Shown: positions 8,887 through 16,628 of the stretch, piece after piece | How positions within the stretch are numbered: the first letter of the stretch is position 1 | Layout: each line of letters starts with the position of its first letter | Source: Mesorhizobium sp. AR10 | GTDB lineage: Bacteria > Pseudomonadota > Alphaproteobacteria > Rhizobiales > Rhizobiaceae | DNA length: 64,000 nt | Direction of reading: 5' to 3' | NCBI RefSeq assembly: GCF_024746795.1 | Contig: NZ_CP080524.1 | Span: 2,334,001 to 2,398,000 of the forward strand | Position numbers and translations under genes: made by a program | The notes under the pieces: generated by a model | Databases searched by the model: none | What the model was told of the DNA's origin: nothing | Seen by the model: the letters and a program-made list of their open reading frames with translations, nothing else

Positions 8887-8966
8887 ATTTTCTGCGAAGC
8901 GCCCACCGCCTCGAAATGAGGCCAGCGACATTTGACGGGTTTGGAAACCCTCTCGATGCTATCAGT

Positions 8967-9248
8967 TCAACGCAGGGATCGCGCGGAGCCCTTCGCCGGT
9001 AGTGAGTGAAGGCCGGGGGTGCGGAAAACCTCTGTACGGGCGATTTGCCTCTGCCTGTTTCGCCGCAGTGTGCTCTTGGCAAAATCTCTCATAGGCTGCG
9101 GGACACGCGCCTTCTGCTCCGGCGTCCTGGAGGCCACACGCTCCTCGAAGCCATCTCGCTGGCGCTGGATGGCCCGCTCGCGGGCGTAGCGGATAAATTC
9201 AGCCTGGTTCACCTGGTAAGCCCTTTCTGCGGCGAGCCGCCGTCGCAT
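8967..9248 (-). CDS. Small basic hypothetical protein
   Basis: 93 codons, very rich in Arg, Gln and Glu (RRRLAAERAYQVNQAEFIRYARERAIQRQRDGFEERVASR). It overlaps the end of the upstream DUF6074-like gene by 40 bases in another frame. The first 60 residues are strongly helical and look protein-like, while the C-terminal third does not. It could be a small accessory protein of the element or a chance ORF. No function assigned. Confidence 0.3.
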   Translation of the reverse strand: MRRRLAAERAYQVNQAEFIRYARERAIQRQRDGFEERVASRTPEQKARVPQPMRDFAKSTLRRNRQRQIARTEVFRTPGLHSLPAKGSARSLR

Positions 9249-9490
9249 TGGCGCAGCAACTCGGTCTGCACGGCATCGAAGAAAGCCCAGAGCTCGATGT
9301 CGATCTGCTCGCGAGCAAGGCCAAAACTCGACAGTCGGCGATCGAGGTCCTCCACCACGCTGCGCCAGTAGGCTCCCGCCTCGACGCCGTGGATCGCGTC
9401 CAGCCGGCGTGCGACTTGGCGGACCTCGGCCGCCTGCCTCAAGAGGGGAAACGCCAGGAGCTTGGCCCGCAAATCCAGTTCAAGCTGCAT
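9209..9490 (-). CDS. DUF6074-like small protein
   Basis: 93 residues. LLAFPLLRQAAEVRQVARRLDAIHGVEAGAYWRSVVEDL, then LSSFGLAREQIDIELWAFFDAVQTELLR, has the KVIAFPL...VARxL...AYW...FWxAVxxEL pattern that I associate with DUF6074, a short protein frequent in rhizobial accessory regions. It is soluble and helical. It overlaps the 3' end of the preceding winged-helix gene by 11 bases, so the two are probably translated from one message. Function unknown. Confidence 0.55.
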   Translation of the reverse strand: MQLELDLRAKLLAFPLLRQAAEVRQVARRLDAIHGVEAGAYWRSVVEDLDRRLSSFGLAREQIDIELWAFFDAVQTELLRQCDGGSPQKGLTR

Positions 9491-10244
9491 CCGAGCGCCC
9501 CGTGAGCGAGTTCCGAAGCCGAATGGCCCGCTGATAATCGGTGTCGAGAGTGATGTTGCCGCTGTCGAGCTGCCGGTCTATCCACGCCAGCTGGCGCTTG
9601 GCCTCGCCTCCATTCATCCCGTGCTGCAACTTGCGTTCGATGATGCCCAGCATCGCTCCCAAGCTTTTTCCCGGGACCGCATCCGAGATGCTGCCCCTTG
9701 GCAGCCTCGCTGCTTCGGCAGGATGTATTTCCCGTTTTACGGGATCTATTTCAGTTTCACTGAATATATTGCCAGAGCTAACATGTTGATTTTCTTTTGA
9801 GTTCTTGTCCTCGCTTGCTACCTTTCCCGCAACGAGGCTGTTACCGTTCCACGCTGTATTAGGTAGCAATTCTGCTACCTGCTTAGGTCCCGACTTTTGG
9901 GTAGCAGATTTGCTACCCTTCTCCGGCTTCGAGCGGAAATAGTCGTTGTCCCACTCGGTGTAGAGAACACGGTAAACACGCTGCCTTCCGTTCAGTGGGT
10001 GATTGCTGATCTCGATGTAGCCGCACTGCCTGAGCCACGCCAGGGAGCGTGAGAGGCTCTTTTCGTGGCATCCGACCAAGTCGGCAAGCCGGGGATGGCC
10101 GGCATAACAACCGATACCATTGGCTCCAAGCCGATCGTGAATCGCAACAACCATAAGCACTCGGCAATCCTCTGCAGATAGTCGCTTGTCGCCGATTGCA
10201 CGGGCAGGAACTGCGGCGTAGGTCTTTCCCTCGGCAGCACTCAT
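9480..10244 (-). CDS. Winged-helix replication-like protein
   Basis: 254 residues. The start is fixed at 10244 because this ATG shares ATGA with the stop of the upstream gene; longer readings of the frame overlap that gene and look non-coding. Residues 20-110 hold a winged helix (LSAEDCRVLMVVAIHDRLG, RLADLVGCHEKSLSRSLAWLRQCGYIEI, then NGRQRVYRVLY as the wing). The middle is low complexity, and the C-terminus is a helical QLAWIDRQLDSGNITLD segment. The layout resembles helix-turn-helix replication initiators of small plasmids and phages. Function is inferred only. Confidence 0.55.
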   Translation of the reverse strand: MSAAEGKTYAAVPARAIGDKRLSAEDCRVLMVVAIHDRLGANGIGCYAGHPRLADLVGCHEKSLSRSLAWLRQCGYIEISNHPLNGRQRVYRVLYTEWDNDYFRSKPEKGSKSATQKSGPKQVAELLPNTAWNGNSLVAGKVASEDKNSKENQHVSSGNIFSETEIDPVKREIHPAEAARLPRGSISDAVPGKSLGAMLGIIERKLQHGMNGGEAKRQLAWIDRQLDSGNITLDTDYQRAIRLRNSLTGRSDAA

Positions 10245-10573
10245 CGCGATCTCGAAGCGCTGTCCACCAGGTTCGCCCATGACGTCATGGCCGTGATCGG
10301 TAGAATCTGGATCACATATCGCGTGCCGCGCTTGTCGTGCCGGCGCAGCCGCGATACGAGGCCGAGATGCTCGAGCCCGGCCAAGGCCCGGCGGAAGGCC
10401 CTCTTCGAACAAGGGATGTGCATCGCCAGGTCGCGCGTGCCGAGGTGGGTTACACCCTTCTCGTCGCAGAATTCGATTACAGCCCGCATGCGTCTCGGCT
10501 CTTCGCGGGAGCAGCAGTGTTTGCCCAGGCGTAGAGGCCCTTCTTTTCGCTCGTGGAGATCGACAGAGACCAC
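10241..10573 (-). CDS. Winged-helix DNA-binding protein
   Basis: 110 residues from a GTG at 10573, with GGAGGG about 10 nt upstream. The core RRMRAVIEFCDEKGVTHLGTRDLAMHIPCSKRAFRRALAGLEHLGLVSRLRRHDKRGTRYVIQIL is a complete MarR/Rep-like winged helix with a recognition helix (KRAFRRALAGL) and a basic wing. It ends in ATGA, which also starts the next gene, so the two winged-helix proteins are translationally coupled and may act together at one site. It follows the excisionase-like gene. Confidence 0.55.
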   Translation of the reverse strand: MVSVDLHERKEGPLRLGKHCCSREEPRRMRAVIEFCDEKGVTHLGTRDLAMHIPCSKRAFRRALAGLEHLGLVSRLRRHDKRGTRYVIQILPITAMTSWANLVDSASRSR

Positions 10574-10594
10574 ATCATAGCGCCCTCCCGCCTC

Positions 10595-10795
10595 CTAGAC
10601 CGCTCTTTCGGGGAGAGAGGCTGCCCAGGTCTCGGCATCGGTGGCGAGGATGATAGTGCGCCGGCCGACTTTACGGGCTTTCAGCCGCCCACCCTTGATC
10701 TCACCAAATGCGGAAGTGCGCCCAAGGCCAAAGGCGGCGCAAAACGCTTCAATCGTGTAGCCGCGCGGAGTTGCAAGGCTGTCGCCATGTTGCAT
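10595..10795 (-). CDS. AlpA/excisionase-like DNA-binding protein
   Basis: 66 residues with the short MerR-like winged helix of excisionases and AlpA regulators: YTIEAFCAAFGLGRTSAFGEIKGGRLKARKVGRRTIIL. In the family the protein bends DNA at attachment sites or activates the integrase. It lies just downstream of the integrase on the same strand, the usual Xis position in integrative elements. Length and fold fit well; direct proof is absent. Confidence 0.7.
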   Translation of the reverse strand: MQHGDSLATPRGYTIEAFCAAFGLGRTSAFGEIKGGRLKARKVGRRTIILATDAETWAASLPERAV

Positions 10796-10814
10796 GGTAG
10801 TGCCCTTTCTGGGG

Positions 10815-11065
10815 AACGGAAAAGGCCGCGAGCGCTCAGCTCGACACGGCCTTGAGGGAACAACAAAAAGCCCCGGCGCAGGGTGCGACGAGGCTGGGTC
10901 AGATCAGGAATTGTGGTCCGAAGTCACCGCTTCAGTGGGACTAGCGGATTGGCAGGTTGGCTCGATGGGCGCGACGGCTTGGGGTTTCAGTGGGCTCTCA
11001 CCGTCGTCCCTTTCACGGCAACAAAAAAGCCGCGGCGAGCGTTAGCTCGACACGGCTCAACAGAC
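10815..11065. repeat. Two related terminator-like hairpin repeats
   Basis: Two imperfect copies of one hairpin lie in the 500-base gap between the integrase and the excisionase-like gene, at about 10817-10856 and 11023-11058. Each has a run of A, then GCCGCG...GAGC, a short loop, AGCTCGACACGGC. On the minus strand each is a GC-rich stem followed by T residues, so they can end minus-strand transcription leaving the integrase gene. A third A-rich/GC block near 10862-10885 shares the CAACAAAAAGCC prefix. Nothing else was recognised in the gap, including 11066-11302. Confidence 0.45.
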
Positions 11066-11302
11066 GGCTAGCCCAAGAAGGACGCTTTTTGCCGTCAATT
11101 CTCATGTTTCGGTGGTCAGGCCTCGGTCACACGACTCAAGCCCTACAGCAAAATCTAGCGCCACCCCCCCTTTTTGTCATGGCCTATTTTGAACGATTTG
11201 AGATTTTCTACTGTTCGTTAGCGGTCGCCGAGATGGCCACCACCGTCGAAAGTAACCGGTTCGGTTACGATACGATACTTGTGAAAGGGCAGGACAGTCG
11301 AT

Positions 11303-12665
11303 CTAGCCGGCCTTGATCGAGATCACCTTGGCACCGGCTCGCTGCAACGGGACCAGCGGCACGACTGCCCGCGCCGCAAGTTCCTCAAGGCCATCGACGA
11401 TCCAGCGGCCATAATGCCGTTCGATCATAGGAACCGACGTGTCGTGTAACGCGGCGACCAAGCGAATGGGCAGATTGGCTCGGATCCCGCGCACGATGCT
11501 GCTGTGGCGAAATGCGTAGGGTATGACGCCTGGAAGCTCTGCCCGGTCACGGATGGCCTGCCATGGCTTCGCCAACTCGCTGGCCGATCGCCAAGCACCG
11601 CGCTCCGCTCGTTCCCATGAAATGCTGCCGGCGATCTGCCTATGATGCCAGCGCTCCAGAAGTCTGGCGTCGTCGTGGCGTCCAGTCGCCACGGATTTCA
11701 GCGCATCGAAAACATCATGGCCTACAGGAACAGGAATCACACCAGTCTTTCCGCCGCGGCCCTTGCGGCTGACAGGGGACCAGAAGGCGCCCGCCTGCAG
11801 CCTGACAGTCTGCAACCCGCATCCGTTGAATTTGCGAAAAACGAGCGCCGGTCGCCGCAAGAATCACCATCAACCGAAACAGATCACCGTCCCACTCTTG
11901 TTCTAGGTCGACATCGCGCGCGGCCGTTAGCAATCGCCCGATAGTCTCGTCTGAAAGGATCTGGTTTTCGCGCGCCACCGGGGCGAGCTCGTCATCTTCG
12001 TGCTGGAGCTTCAGGCCATGCTTGATCACTGCGGGCAGCATCGGATCGAGGCGTTCTCGGTGCGTCGCATACGCGCCGTTCAGAGCCGATTTGAGGTCAT
12101 TGATGAGCCGCTGCCTGGTCGCGAATTTCATCGCCACCGGCAACGCCTCGCGCCACGCCAGAAGGTCCGATTCCTTTAGCGAATAGAGAGATATCGACGC
12201 GAGTGGCGCCGGCAAGATTGGCAGCTGCTTTCCGCGCCCGGGCTGGCCCAAGATATGGCGCGCCAGCCGCCGGCTGGCGTCAGAACGGACCGCTCGACCC
12301 TCGCGCTTGCTCTCGCGCGCATCCCGCATGGAAATATGGTCCTCGACGACGTGGCGGACATCTAGAGCGGGTTTGCCGGCCGTAGCGGCAACTTCGATCC
12401 GTGCCCCTTCGACCAACACCCGTGCGGCCTTCCGGGCGGCCTCGTAGCTCAGGGTTCCGGCCTGCAGCTCGTCGTCGGCGGTTCCAAGTGGGCTCTGCCT
12501 GTATCCGCGCCCGCAGCGCCAGCGCACCAACCAAGCACCGCCTCGCTTTCCTTTGCGATATCCAAGATGAACCTCTGGATCGATCCCTCGCCAGTGAATG
12601 CCGATTTCAAGGGCCGCGCGCGCATTCCTGGTCGTGATTGAAGACTCGACTAGCGTTCTTGCCAT
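11303..12665 (-). pseudogene. Tyrosine recombinase (integrase), single frameshift
   Basis: Two overlapping reverse frames join into one integrase of about 450 residues. The first frame (from ATG 12665) carries the N-terminal and core-binding domains and the first catalytic Arg in LAATGARFSQIQRMRV. The second holds HxxR as RHSSIVRG, the later His in ALHDTSVPMIE and the nucleophile in ERHYGRW. The frames switch at about 11774-11779, at a short C run; removing one base restores LLVPVSRKGRGGKTGV. All catalytic residues survive, so the break is recent or programmed. It lies 140 bp from the likely attachment site. Confidence 0.75.
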
Positions 12666-12755
12666 TGCGCTGCACCATTCGTCTACTATTCGTCAAATAT
12701 ACACATGCGCACGACAACGTATTTCAGCGAACGCGTCAACCAGAAAGCGAGGGAT

Positions 12756-12822
12756 TTCACGCCTTTATGCGAATGGTGGCGAATGAGAGAATCACGTGAA
12801 ACGCGCCCTTTGAAGGCGTGAA
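12756..12822. repeat. Inverted repeat beside the integrase gene
   Basis: TTCACGCCTTTA at about 12756-12767 is repeated in inverted orientation at 12811-12822 with one mismatch, and two GCGAATG direct repeats lie between the arms. Paired arms of 10-12 bp near an attachment site are typical of integrase or excisionase binding sites. The right arm overlaps the tRNA-like structure, which supports a role in recombination. Confidence 0.4.
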
Positions 12823-12851
12823 TCGTGGTTCGAGCCCATGAGCGGGAACCA
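12803..12851 (+). other. tRNA 3'-half structure, probable attachment site
   Basis: The plus strand folds like the last two thirds of a tRNA. There is a 5-bp anticodon-type stem (GCGCC/GGCGT) with a 7-base loop CTTTGAA, a 4-base variable region, a 5-bp T stem (CGTGG/CCATG) with loop TTCGAGC, and then seven acceptor bases, a discriminator and CCA. No matching 5' acceptor half or D arm lies upstream, so this is not a working tRNA. Tyrosine integrases commonly enter tRNA 3' ends, and the integrase gene is next to it, so I read it as an att remnant. Confidence 0.5.
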
Positions 12852-12985
12852 AATGGCGATCAACGATCGCCGTCGCAGACGCAGGCCCGAACCTGCAAGA
12901 TCACGGAAGACAAAACTTCTCGTGATGGAGGAACACCTACCCCTTTTTCGGGTTACGGTGGGTACCTTCAAACACGGGGATATCC

Positions 12986-13177
12986 ATGAAGAACATTCTA
13001 TTGGCGTCGGTTATCGCATTGGCAACGGCTTCTGCCGCCGTCGCCCCGACCCAGGCTGCAACGATCGTCGTCAAAACCGACAATCACATGCATATGAAAA
13101 AGCATTGCCGGACCAAGCTGGTCACCACATGGCGGCATCACCACAAGATCGTCAAGAAGGTCAAAGTCTGCCACTGA
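12986..13177 (+). CDS. Small exported His/Lys-rich protein
   Basis: 63 residues with a clear signal peptide (MKNILLASVIALATASAAVAPTQA, cleavage after an AxA-like site). The mature part is about 39 residues, very basic, with seven His and two Cys (HMHMKKHCRTKLVTTWRHHHK, VCH end). The spacing could bind a metal or form one disulfide. It is followed by a good terminator. It sits just outside the integrated element and looks like a native chromosomal gene. No family known to me. Confidence 0.6.
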   Translation: MKNILLASVIALATASAAVAPTQAATIVVKTDNHMHMKKHCRTKLVTTWRHHHKIVKKVKVCH

Positions 13178-13197
13178 TGGCATTCGAAGCAGCAAGA

Positions 13198-13228
13198 CCG
13201 GTCAGCGAAAAGCCGACCGGGCCTTTTC
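13198..13228 (+). terminator. Rho-independent terminator
   Basis: A stem of CCGGTC and GACCGG with a loop containing a further short GC pair is followed by GCCTTTT. It closes the small exported-protein gene 20 bases upstream and lies in the convergent gap before the KDPG aldolase gene. Confidence 0.6.
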
Positions 13229-13245
13229 GTGCCTTGCGAAAGCGC

Positions 13246-13884
13246 CTACTTCCCGAGTTTGCTCGCGGCCCGCGCAAGTGCCTCGATCTCGTCCCACTTG
13301 CCTGCCTTGACCAAGTCGTCCGGCGCCACCCAGGAGCCACCGACGCAAATGACGTTGGGCAGGCTGAGATAGTCGGCGGCGTTCTTGCCGGTGATGCCGC
13401 CGGTCGGGCAGAATTTCACATCGGCGAGCGGCGAGGCGAATGCCTTGAGCGAGGCGATGCCGCCCGACTGTTCGGCCGGGAAGAATTTCAGGAAACGCAA
13501 GCCGGCTTCGCGGGCGGCCATGATCTCGCCGGGTGTGATGGCGCCGGGCAGCAACGGAACGTCGCTGTCCTTCGCCGCCGCCAGCAACTCGCGGGTGATA
13601 CCGGGGCTGACAATGAATTTCGAGCCGGCCGCAGCCGCCTCGTCGAACTGGCTGGCGTCGAGAATGGTGCCGGCGCCAACGATGGCGTCCTCGACCTCGC
13701 CGGCCACCCGCCGGATCGCCTCCAGCGCATCGGCGGTCCGCAGCGTGATCTCGATCGCTGGCAGGCTGCCGCGGGCCAAAGCGCGGGCGAGCGGCACGGC
13801 ATCGGTGACATTGGCGATCTTCAGCACCGGGATAACCGGCTGGCCGTTGAGGAGCGACAGGAGCTTTTCGGTCTTGCTGGGCAT
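13246..13884 (-). CDS. eda: 2-dehydro-3-deoxy-phosphogluconate aldolase
   Basis: About 212 residues, the standard KDPG aldolase length. It cleaves KDPG to pyruvate and glyceraldehyde-3-phosphate in the Entner-Doudoroff pathway. Visible features are PVLKI near the start, IEITLRT with the catalytic Glu, GAGTILDASQ, the Schiff-base Lys in GLRFLKFFPAEQSGG, and CPTGGI for phosphate binding. I use ATG 13884 (MPSKTEKLL) with GGAGAG upstream; an in-frame ATG eight codons earlier is possible. It stands alone here, convergent with the small exported-protein gene. Confidence 0.92.
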   Translation of the reverse strand: MPSKTEKLLSLLNGQPVIPVLKIANVTDAVPLARALARGSLPAIEITLRTADALEAIRRVAGEVEDAIVGAGTILDASQFDEAAAAGSKFIVSPGITRELLAAAKDSDVPLLPGAITPGEIMAAREAGLRFLKFFPAEQSGGIASLKAFASPLADVKFCPTGGITGKNAADYLSLPNVICVGGSWVAPDDLVKAGKWDEIEALARAASKLGK

Positions 13885-14066
13885 TTTTGTCTCTCCGGTA
13901 TTGATCAATTCAACCGATTAGCAGAAGGCAGTTTTTCTGTCCACGAAACGAGCCGTGTCGCGATGTCACGTATGGCCAGAAACCGGCACCTCAACGCAAC
14001 CAGGCAAAGACTGTCTCGCCGGCTTTGCCTTGAATCGGCTTTCGCAAGCGTTTAGTGGCTTTGGCG

Positions 14067-14990
14067 ATGACTTCGTCCAATCAACCTTTTCGCGTTGCGG
14101 CGCTCTACAGGTTCGCTCGGCTCGACACCTTCGAGGCGCTGCGCGCGCCGCTCGCTGCTTTCTGCTGCGGACGCAGCATCAAGGGCACGCTGCTGCTGGC
14201 GCATGAGGGCATCAACGGAACGGTTGCCGGCAGCGAGCAGGCCATTGCTCAACTCATCGATCACCTTGAGTCCATCGAAGGTCTCGCCGGCCTCGAGGTC
14301 AAATACAGCAGTGCCGCGGAGATGCCGTTCCACCGCATGAAGGTGCGGCTGAAGCGCGAGATCGTCACCATGGGCGTTTGGGATATCGATCCTACGACAA
14401 GCGCCGGCACCTATGTCGCGCCAGCCGACTGGAACGCGCTGATCTCGGATGCAAACACCATCGTCATCGACACGCGCAATGCCTACGAAGTGTCGATCGG
14501 CACCTTCAAGTGCGCGGTCGATCCCGACACCACAAGCTTTCGCGAATTCCCGGCCTGGGTAGAGCAGCACCGCGGCGAACTCGACGGCCGCAAGGTCGCC
14601 ATGTTCTGCACCGGCGGCATACGCTGCGAGAAGGCGACGGCCTATGTGAAGTCGCTCGGCTTCCAGGATGTGTTTCACTTGAGGGGCGGCATACTGAAGT
14701 ATCTCGAAGAGGTGCCGGCCGAGGAAAGCCTCTGGCAAGGCGAGTGCTTCGTCTTCGACGAGCGCGTTTCGGTGTCGCACGGCCTGGCCGAGGGCGATGC
14801 CGAACTCTGCCGCGCCTGCCGGCATCCGCTGACAGGGCAGGATCGGCTGTCGCCGAAATATGCCGCCGGCGTCTCATGCCCGCATTGCTACGATGCCCGT
14901 TCGGACGAGGATCGCGCCCGCTATGCAGAGCGCCAGCGCCAGGTCGAGCTGGCACAAGCGCAGGGCAGGGGCCCGCATATCGGACGCTAG
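14067..14990 (+). CDS. trhO: tRNA uridine(34) hydroxylase, rhodanese family
   Basis: 307 residues. TrhO (YceA) hydroxylates U34 of certain tRNAs, using oxygen. An N-terminal acylphosphatase-like domain ([19 protein letters not shown]) is followed by a rhodanese domain ([15 protein letters not shown]) with active-site Cys in [11 protein letters not shown] and [10 protein letters not shown]. The C-terminal Cys-rich tail CRACRHPL...CPHC probably binds zinc. ATG 14067 is chosen over a GTG four codons upstream. It is divergent from eda. Confidence 0.9.
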   Translation: MTSSNQPFRVAALYRFARLDTFEALRAPLAAFCCGRSIKGTLLLAHEGINGTVAGSEQAIAQLIDHLESIEGLAGLEVKYSSAAEMPFHRMKVRLKREIVTMGVWDIDPTTSAGTYVAPADWNALISDANTIVIDTRNAYEVSIGTFKCAVDPDTTSFREFPAWVEQHRGELDGRKVAMFCTGGIRCEKATAYVKSLGFQDVFHLRGGILKYLEEVPAEESLWQGECFVFDERVSVSHGLAEGDAELCRACRHPLTGQDRLSPKYAAGVSCPHCYDARSDEDRARYAERQRQVELAQAQGRGPHIGR

Positions 14991-14997
14991 CTTTGGG

Positions 14998-15357
14998 CTA
15001 GGCAACCGAGAACCGATCGATAACCCAAAGCCATGTTTCGTCGCTTTGCCGGCGCGCGACCTCGGTGGTAATGGTGCCATCGGGAAGCTTCGTTGAGGTC
15101 AGCGCCAAATCTCCATTGATGACAGCCGGGCGCCGATCTCCGGACGCAAATTTTCGGCCCGTTGCGGTGATCTCCGCAAACAACGCCCGGATGGCTTGCC
15201 GGCCACGCGTCAATTGGCCTTCACCGCCATCGACGACGGCATCTGGCTCAAAAAGAGCCGCCATTCCGTCGACATCTCCCACCCACTGTCGGGCAATCAG
15301 CAGGCGCTCCAGATCCTGAGGATCACGCGCGGGTTCACGGCTTGTTTCGTCGTTCAT
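14998..15357 (-). CDS. SnoaL/NTF2-like small protein
   Basis: 119 residues in the cone-shaped NTF2 fold pattern: LERLLIARQWVGDVDGMAALFEPDAVVDGGEG, GRQAIRALFAEI, then strands ending TWLWVIDRFSVA. The start has a strong AGGAGGTG box. Family members are small ligand-binding proteins or isomerases; no catalytic residue can be assigned here. It converges with trhO, with 7 bases between the stops. Confidence 0.75.
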   Translation of the reverse strand: MNDETSREPARDPQDLERLLIARQWVGDVDGMAALFEPDAVVDGGEGQLTRGRQAIRALFAEITATGRKFASGDRRPAVINGDLALTSTKLPDGTITTEVARRQSDETWLWVIDRFSVA

Positions 15358-15553
15358 CGCGACACCTCCTGTGGCGGCAATTCAGTCAGTCTTTACTCGA
15401 CGCCGAGGCCGGTTTCGACACGTCGATTTAATTTGAGACGTTACCGGCACGGCCGGCAAAGCGCCCGCCCGTCATTGTAATGTCAATGTGCGGGCCCTAC
15501 CTCTTCGGCGTTCGAAACCTGTCCGTTTGGCGGGCAAAATTCTGGAGGCATAG

Positions 15554-16351
15554 ATGTTCGACCCCAAGAAGCTTCTCGACGATCTGCTCGGCTCGCAAAT
15601 TCCCGGCACCAGCGGCACCGTCCGCGACAAGGCCGGGCAGGCCGTACAGATGGCCAAGGACAATCCGCTTGCGGCCGGTGCACTGGCCGCAGTGCTGCTT
15701 GGAACAGGAGCCGGCCGCCAGGTCACCGGCACCGCAGTAAAGCTCGGCGGACTGGCGGCGATCGGCGGCCTCGCCTACAAGGCCTACCAGAACTACAAGA
15801 GCGGCAACGCGCCGGCCGAAACGCCGGCTGCCGGCGAGCCGGAACTGTTGCCGCCGCCCGCCGATACCGCCTTCCATCCCTCACAGGCTCCGCAAGGCGA
15901 GGACGAATTCACGTTGACGCTGGTGCGAGCGATGATTTCGGCGGCCAAGGCCGACGGCCATGTCGACGACGAGGAACGCCAGAAGATTGCCGGCAAGCTC
16001 AGCGTCGCAGGCATCGGCGCGGAAGCGGAGCAGTTCCTGATGTCGGAACTGGAGAGCCCGCTCGACCTGGACACGCTGGTTGCCGGCGCCCAGACCGACG
16101 CGCAGAAGCTTGAGCTCTACACGGCGTCGCGGCTCGCCATCGATCCCGACACACGCGCCGAACGCGGCTATCTCGACCTGCTTGCCGGCCGCCTCGGGCT
16201 GCCGGACGCGCTGGTCGACCATGTCGAGGCGACCGTGTCGGCGGCAAAGGTGCCGGCGTCAGGCAAGGCCAAGGCCGGGACTGCGCCGAAAGAGCCCATC
16301 GGCACCCAGGAGACCAGAATCCGGCGTCATTTCGAGTTAACGTCTCGTTAA
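15554..16351 (+). CDS. DUF533 family (YebE-like) protein
   Basis: 265 residues. An N-terminal amphipathic part (MFDPKKLLDDLLGSQIPG) precedes a Gly/Ala-rich hydrophobic segment (LAAGALAAVLLGTGAGRQVTG...GGLAAIGGLAYKAYQNYKSG), then a TerB-like acidic helical domain (FTLTLVRAMISAAKADGHVDDEERQKIAGKL). This is the YebE/DUF533 layout, an inner-membrane-associated protein of unknown role. CTGGAGG lies 8 nt before the ATG. A strong terminator follows. Confidence 0.85.
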   Translation: MFDPKKLLDDLLGSQIPGTSGTVRDKAGQAVQMAKDNPLAAGALAAVLLGTGAGRQVTGTAVKLGGLAAIGGLAYKAYQNYKSGNAPAETPAAGEPELLPPPADTAFHPSQAPQGEDEFTLTLVRAMISAAKADGHVDDEERQKIAGKLSVAGIGAEAEQFLMSELESPLDLDTLVAGAQTDAQKLELYTASRLAIDPDTRAERGYLDLLAGRLGLPDALVDHVEATVSAAKVPASGKAKAGTAPKEPIGTQETRIRRHFELTSR

Positions 16352-16416
16352 CCGAGGAAGCGCATGATTCTAGACAGTCGGACCGGCTATCCTCCTCCCA
16401 AGCCCGGTTCAGATCA

Positions 16417-16444
16417 GGGCGGTCGCCAATGACCGCCCTTTTTG
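16417..16444 (+). terminator. Rho-independent terminator
   Basis: A perfect 8-bp stem GGGCGGTC/GACCGCCC around a 6-base loop is followed by five T. It ends the DUF533 transcript. Confidence 0.8.
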
Positions 16445-16460
16445 TCGGCACCAGCCTGGA

Positions 16461-16558
16461 GCCCGTTCCATCCCGATGGAATCGGGATAGGGCTCTATCT
16501 CACTGTTTGAGCATGATTTTTCCGAAAACCGGGTTCCACTTTTCGGGATCATGCTCTA
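16461..16558. repeat. RIME-like intergenic palindromic repeat
   Basis: The stretch contains a TCCCGAT...ATCGGGA palindrome, then GAGCATGAT at 16509 paired with ATCATGCTC at 16548, enclosing TTCCGAAAACCGGGTTCC and a TTTTCGG segment. The GAGCATGAT...GAAAACCGG...ATCATGCTC arrangement is the rhizobial intergenic mosaic element familiar from Rhizobium and Mesorhizobium chromosomes. It supports the taxonomic reading of the window. Confidence 0.8.
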
Positions 16559-16628
16559 GGCCGGCTTGCCATAGTCGCCGTCATTTGCGATGGCAGATGT
16601 CTTCCAGCCATGATCAGGGAGGACGGCG

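Noticed and set aside
8639..9082. Reverse ORF of 147 codons across the palindromes
   Set aside because: Its reading depends on the palindromes and direct repeats, has no SD and shows no domain; the repeats explain the open frame.
12803..12851. Functional tRNA gene
   Set aside because: The 5' acceptor strand and D arm are absent within 100 bases upstream, so it cannot form a complete tRNA.
12838..14055. Long forward ORF covering the exported peptide and the eda gene
   Set aside because: It is the antisense shadow of eda and of GC-rich codons; eda on the other strand has all catalytic residues.
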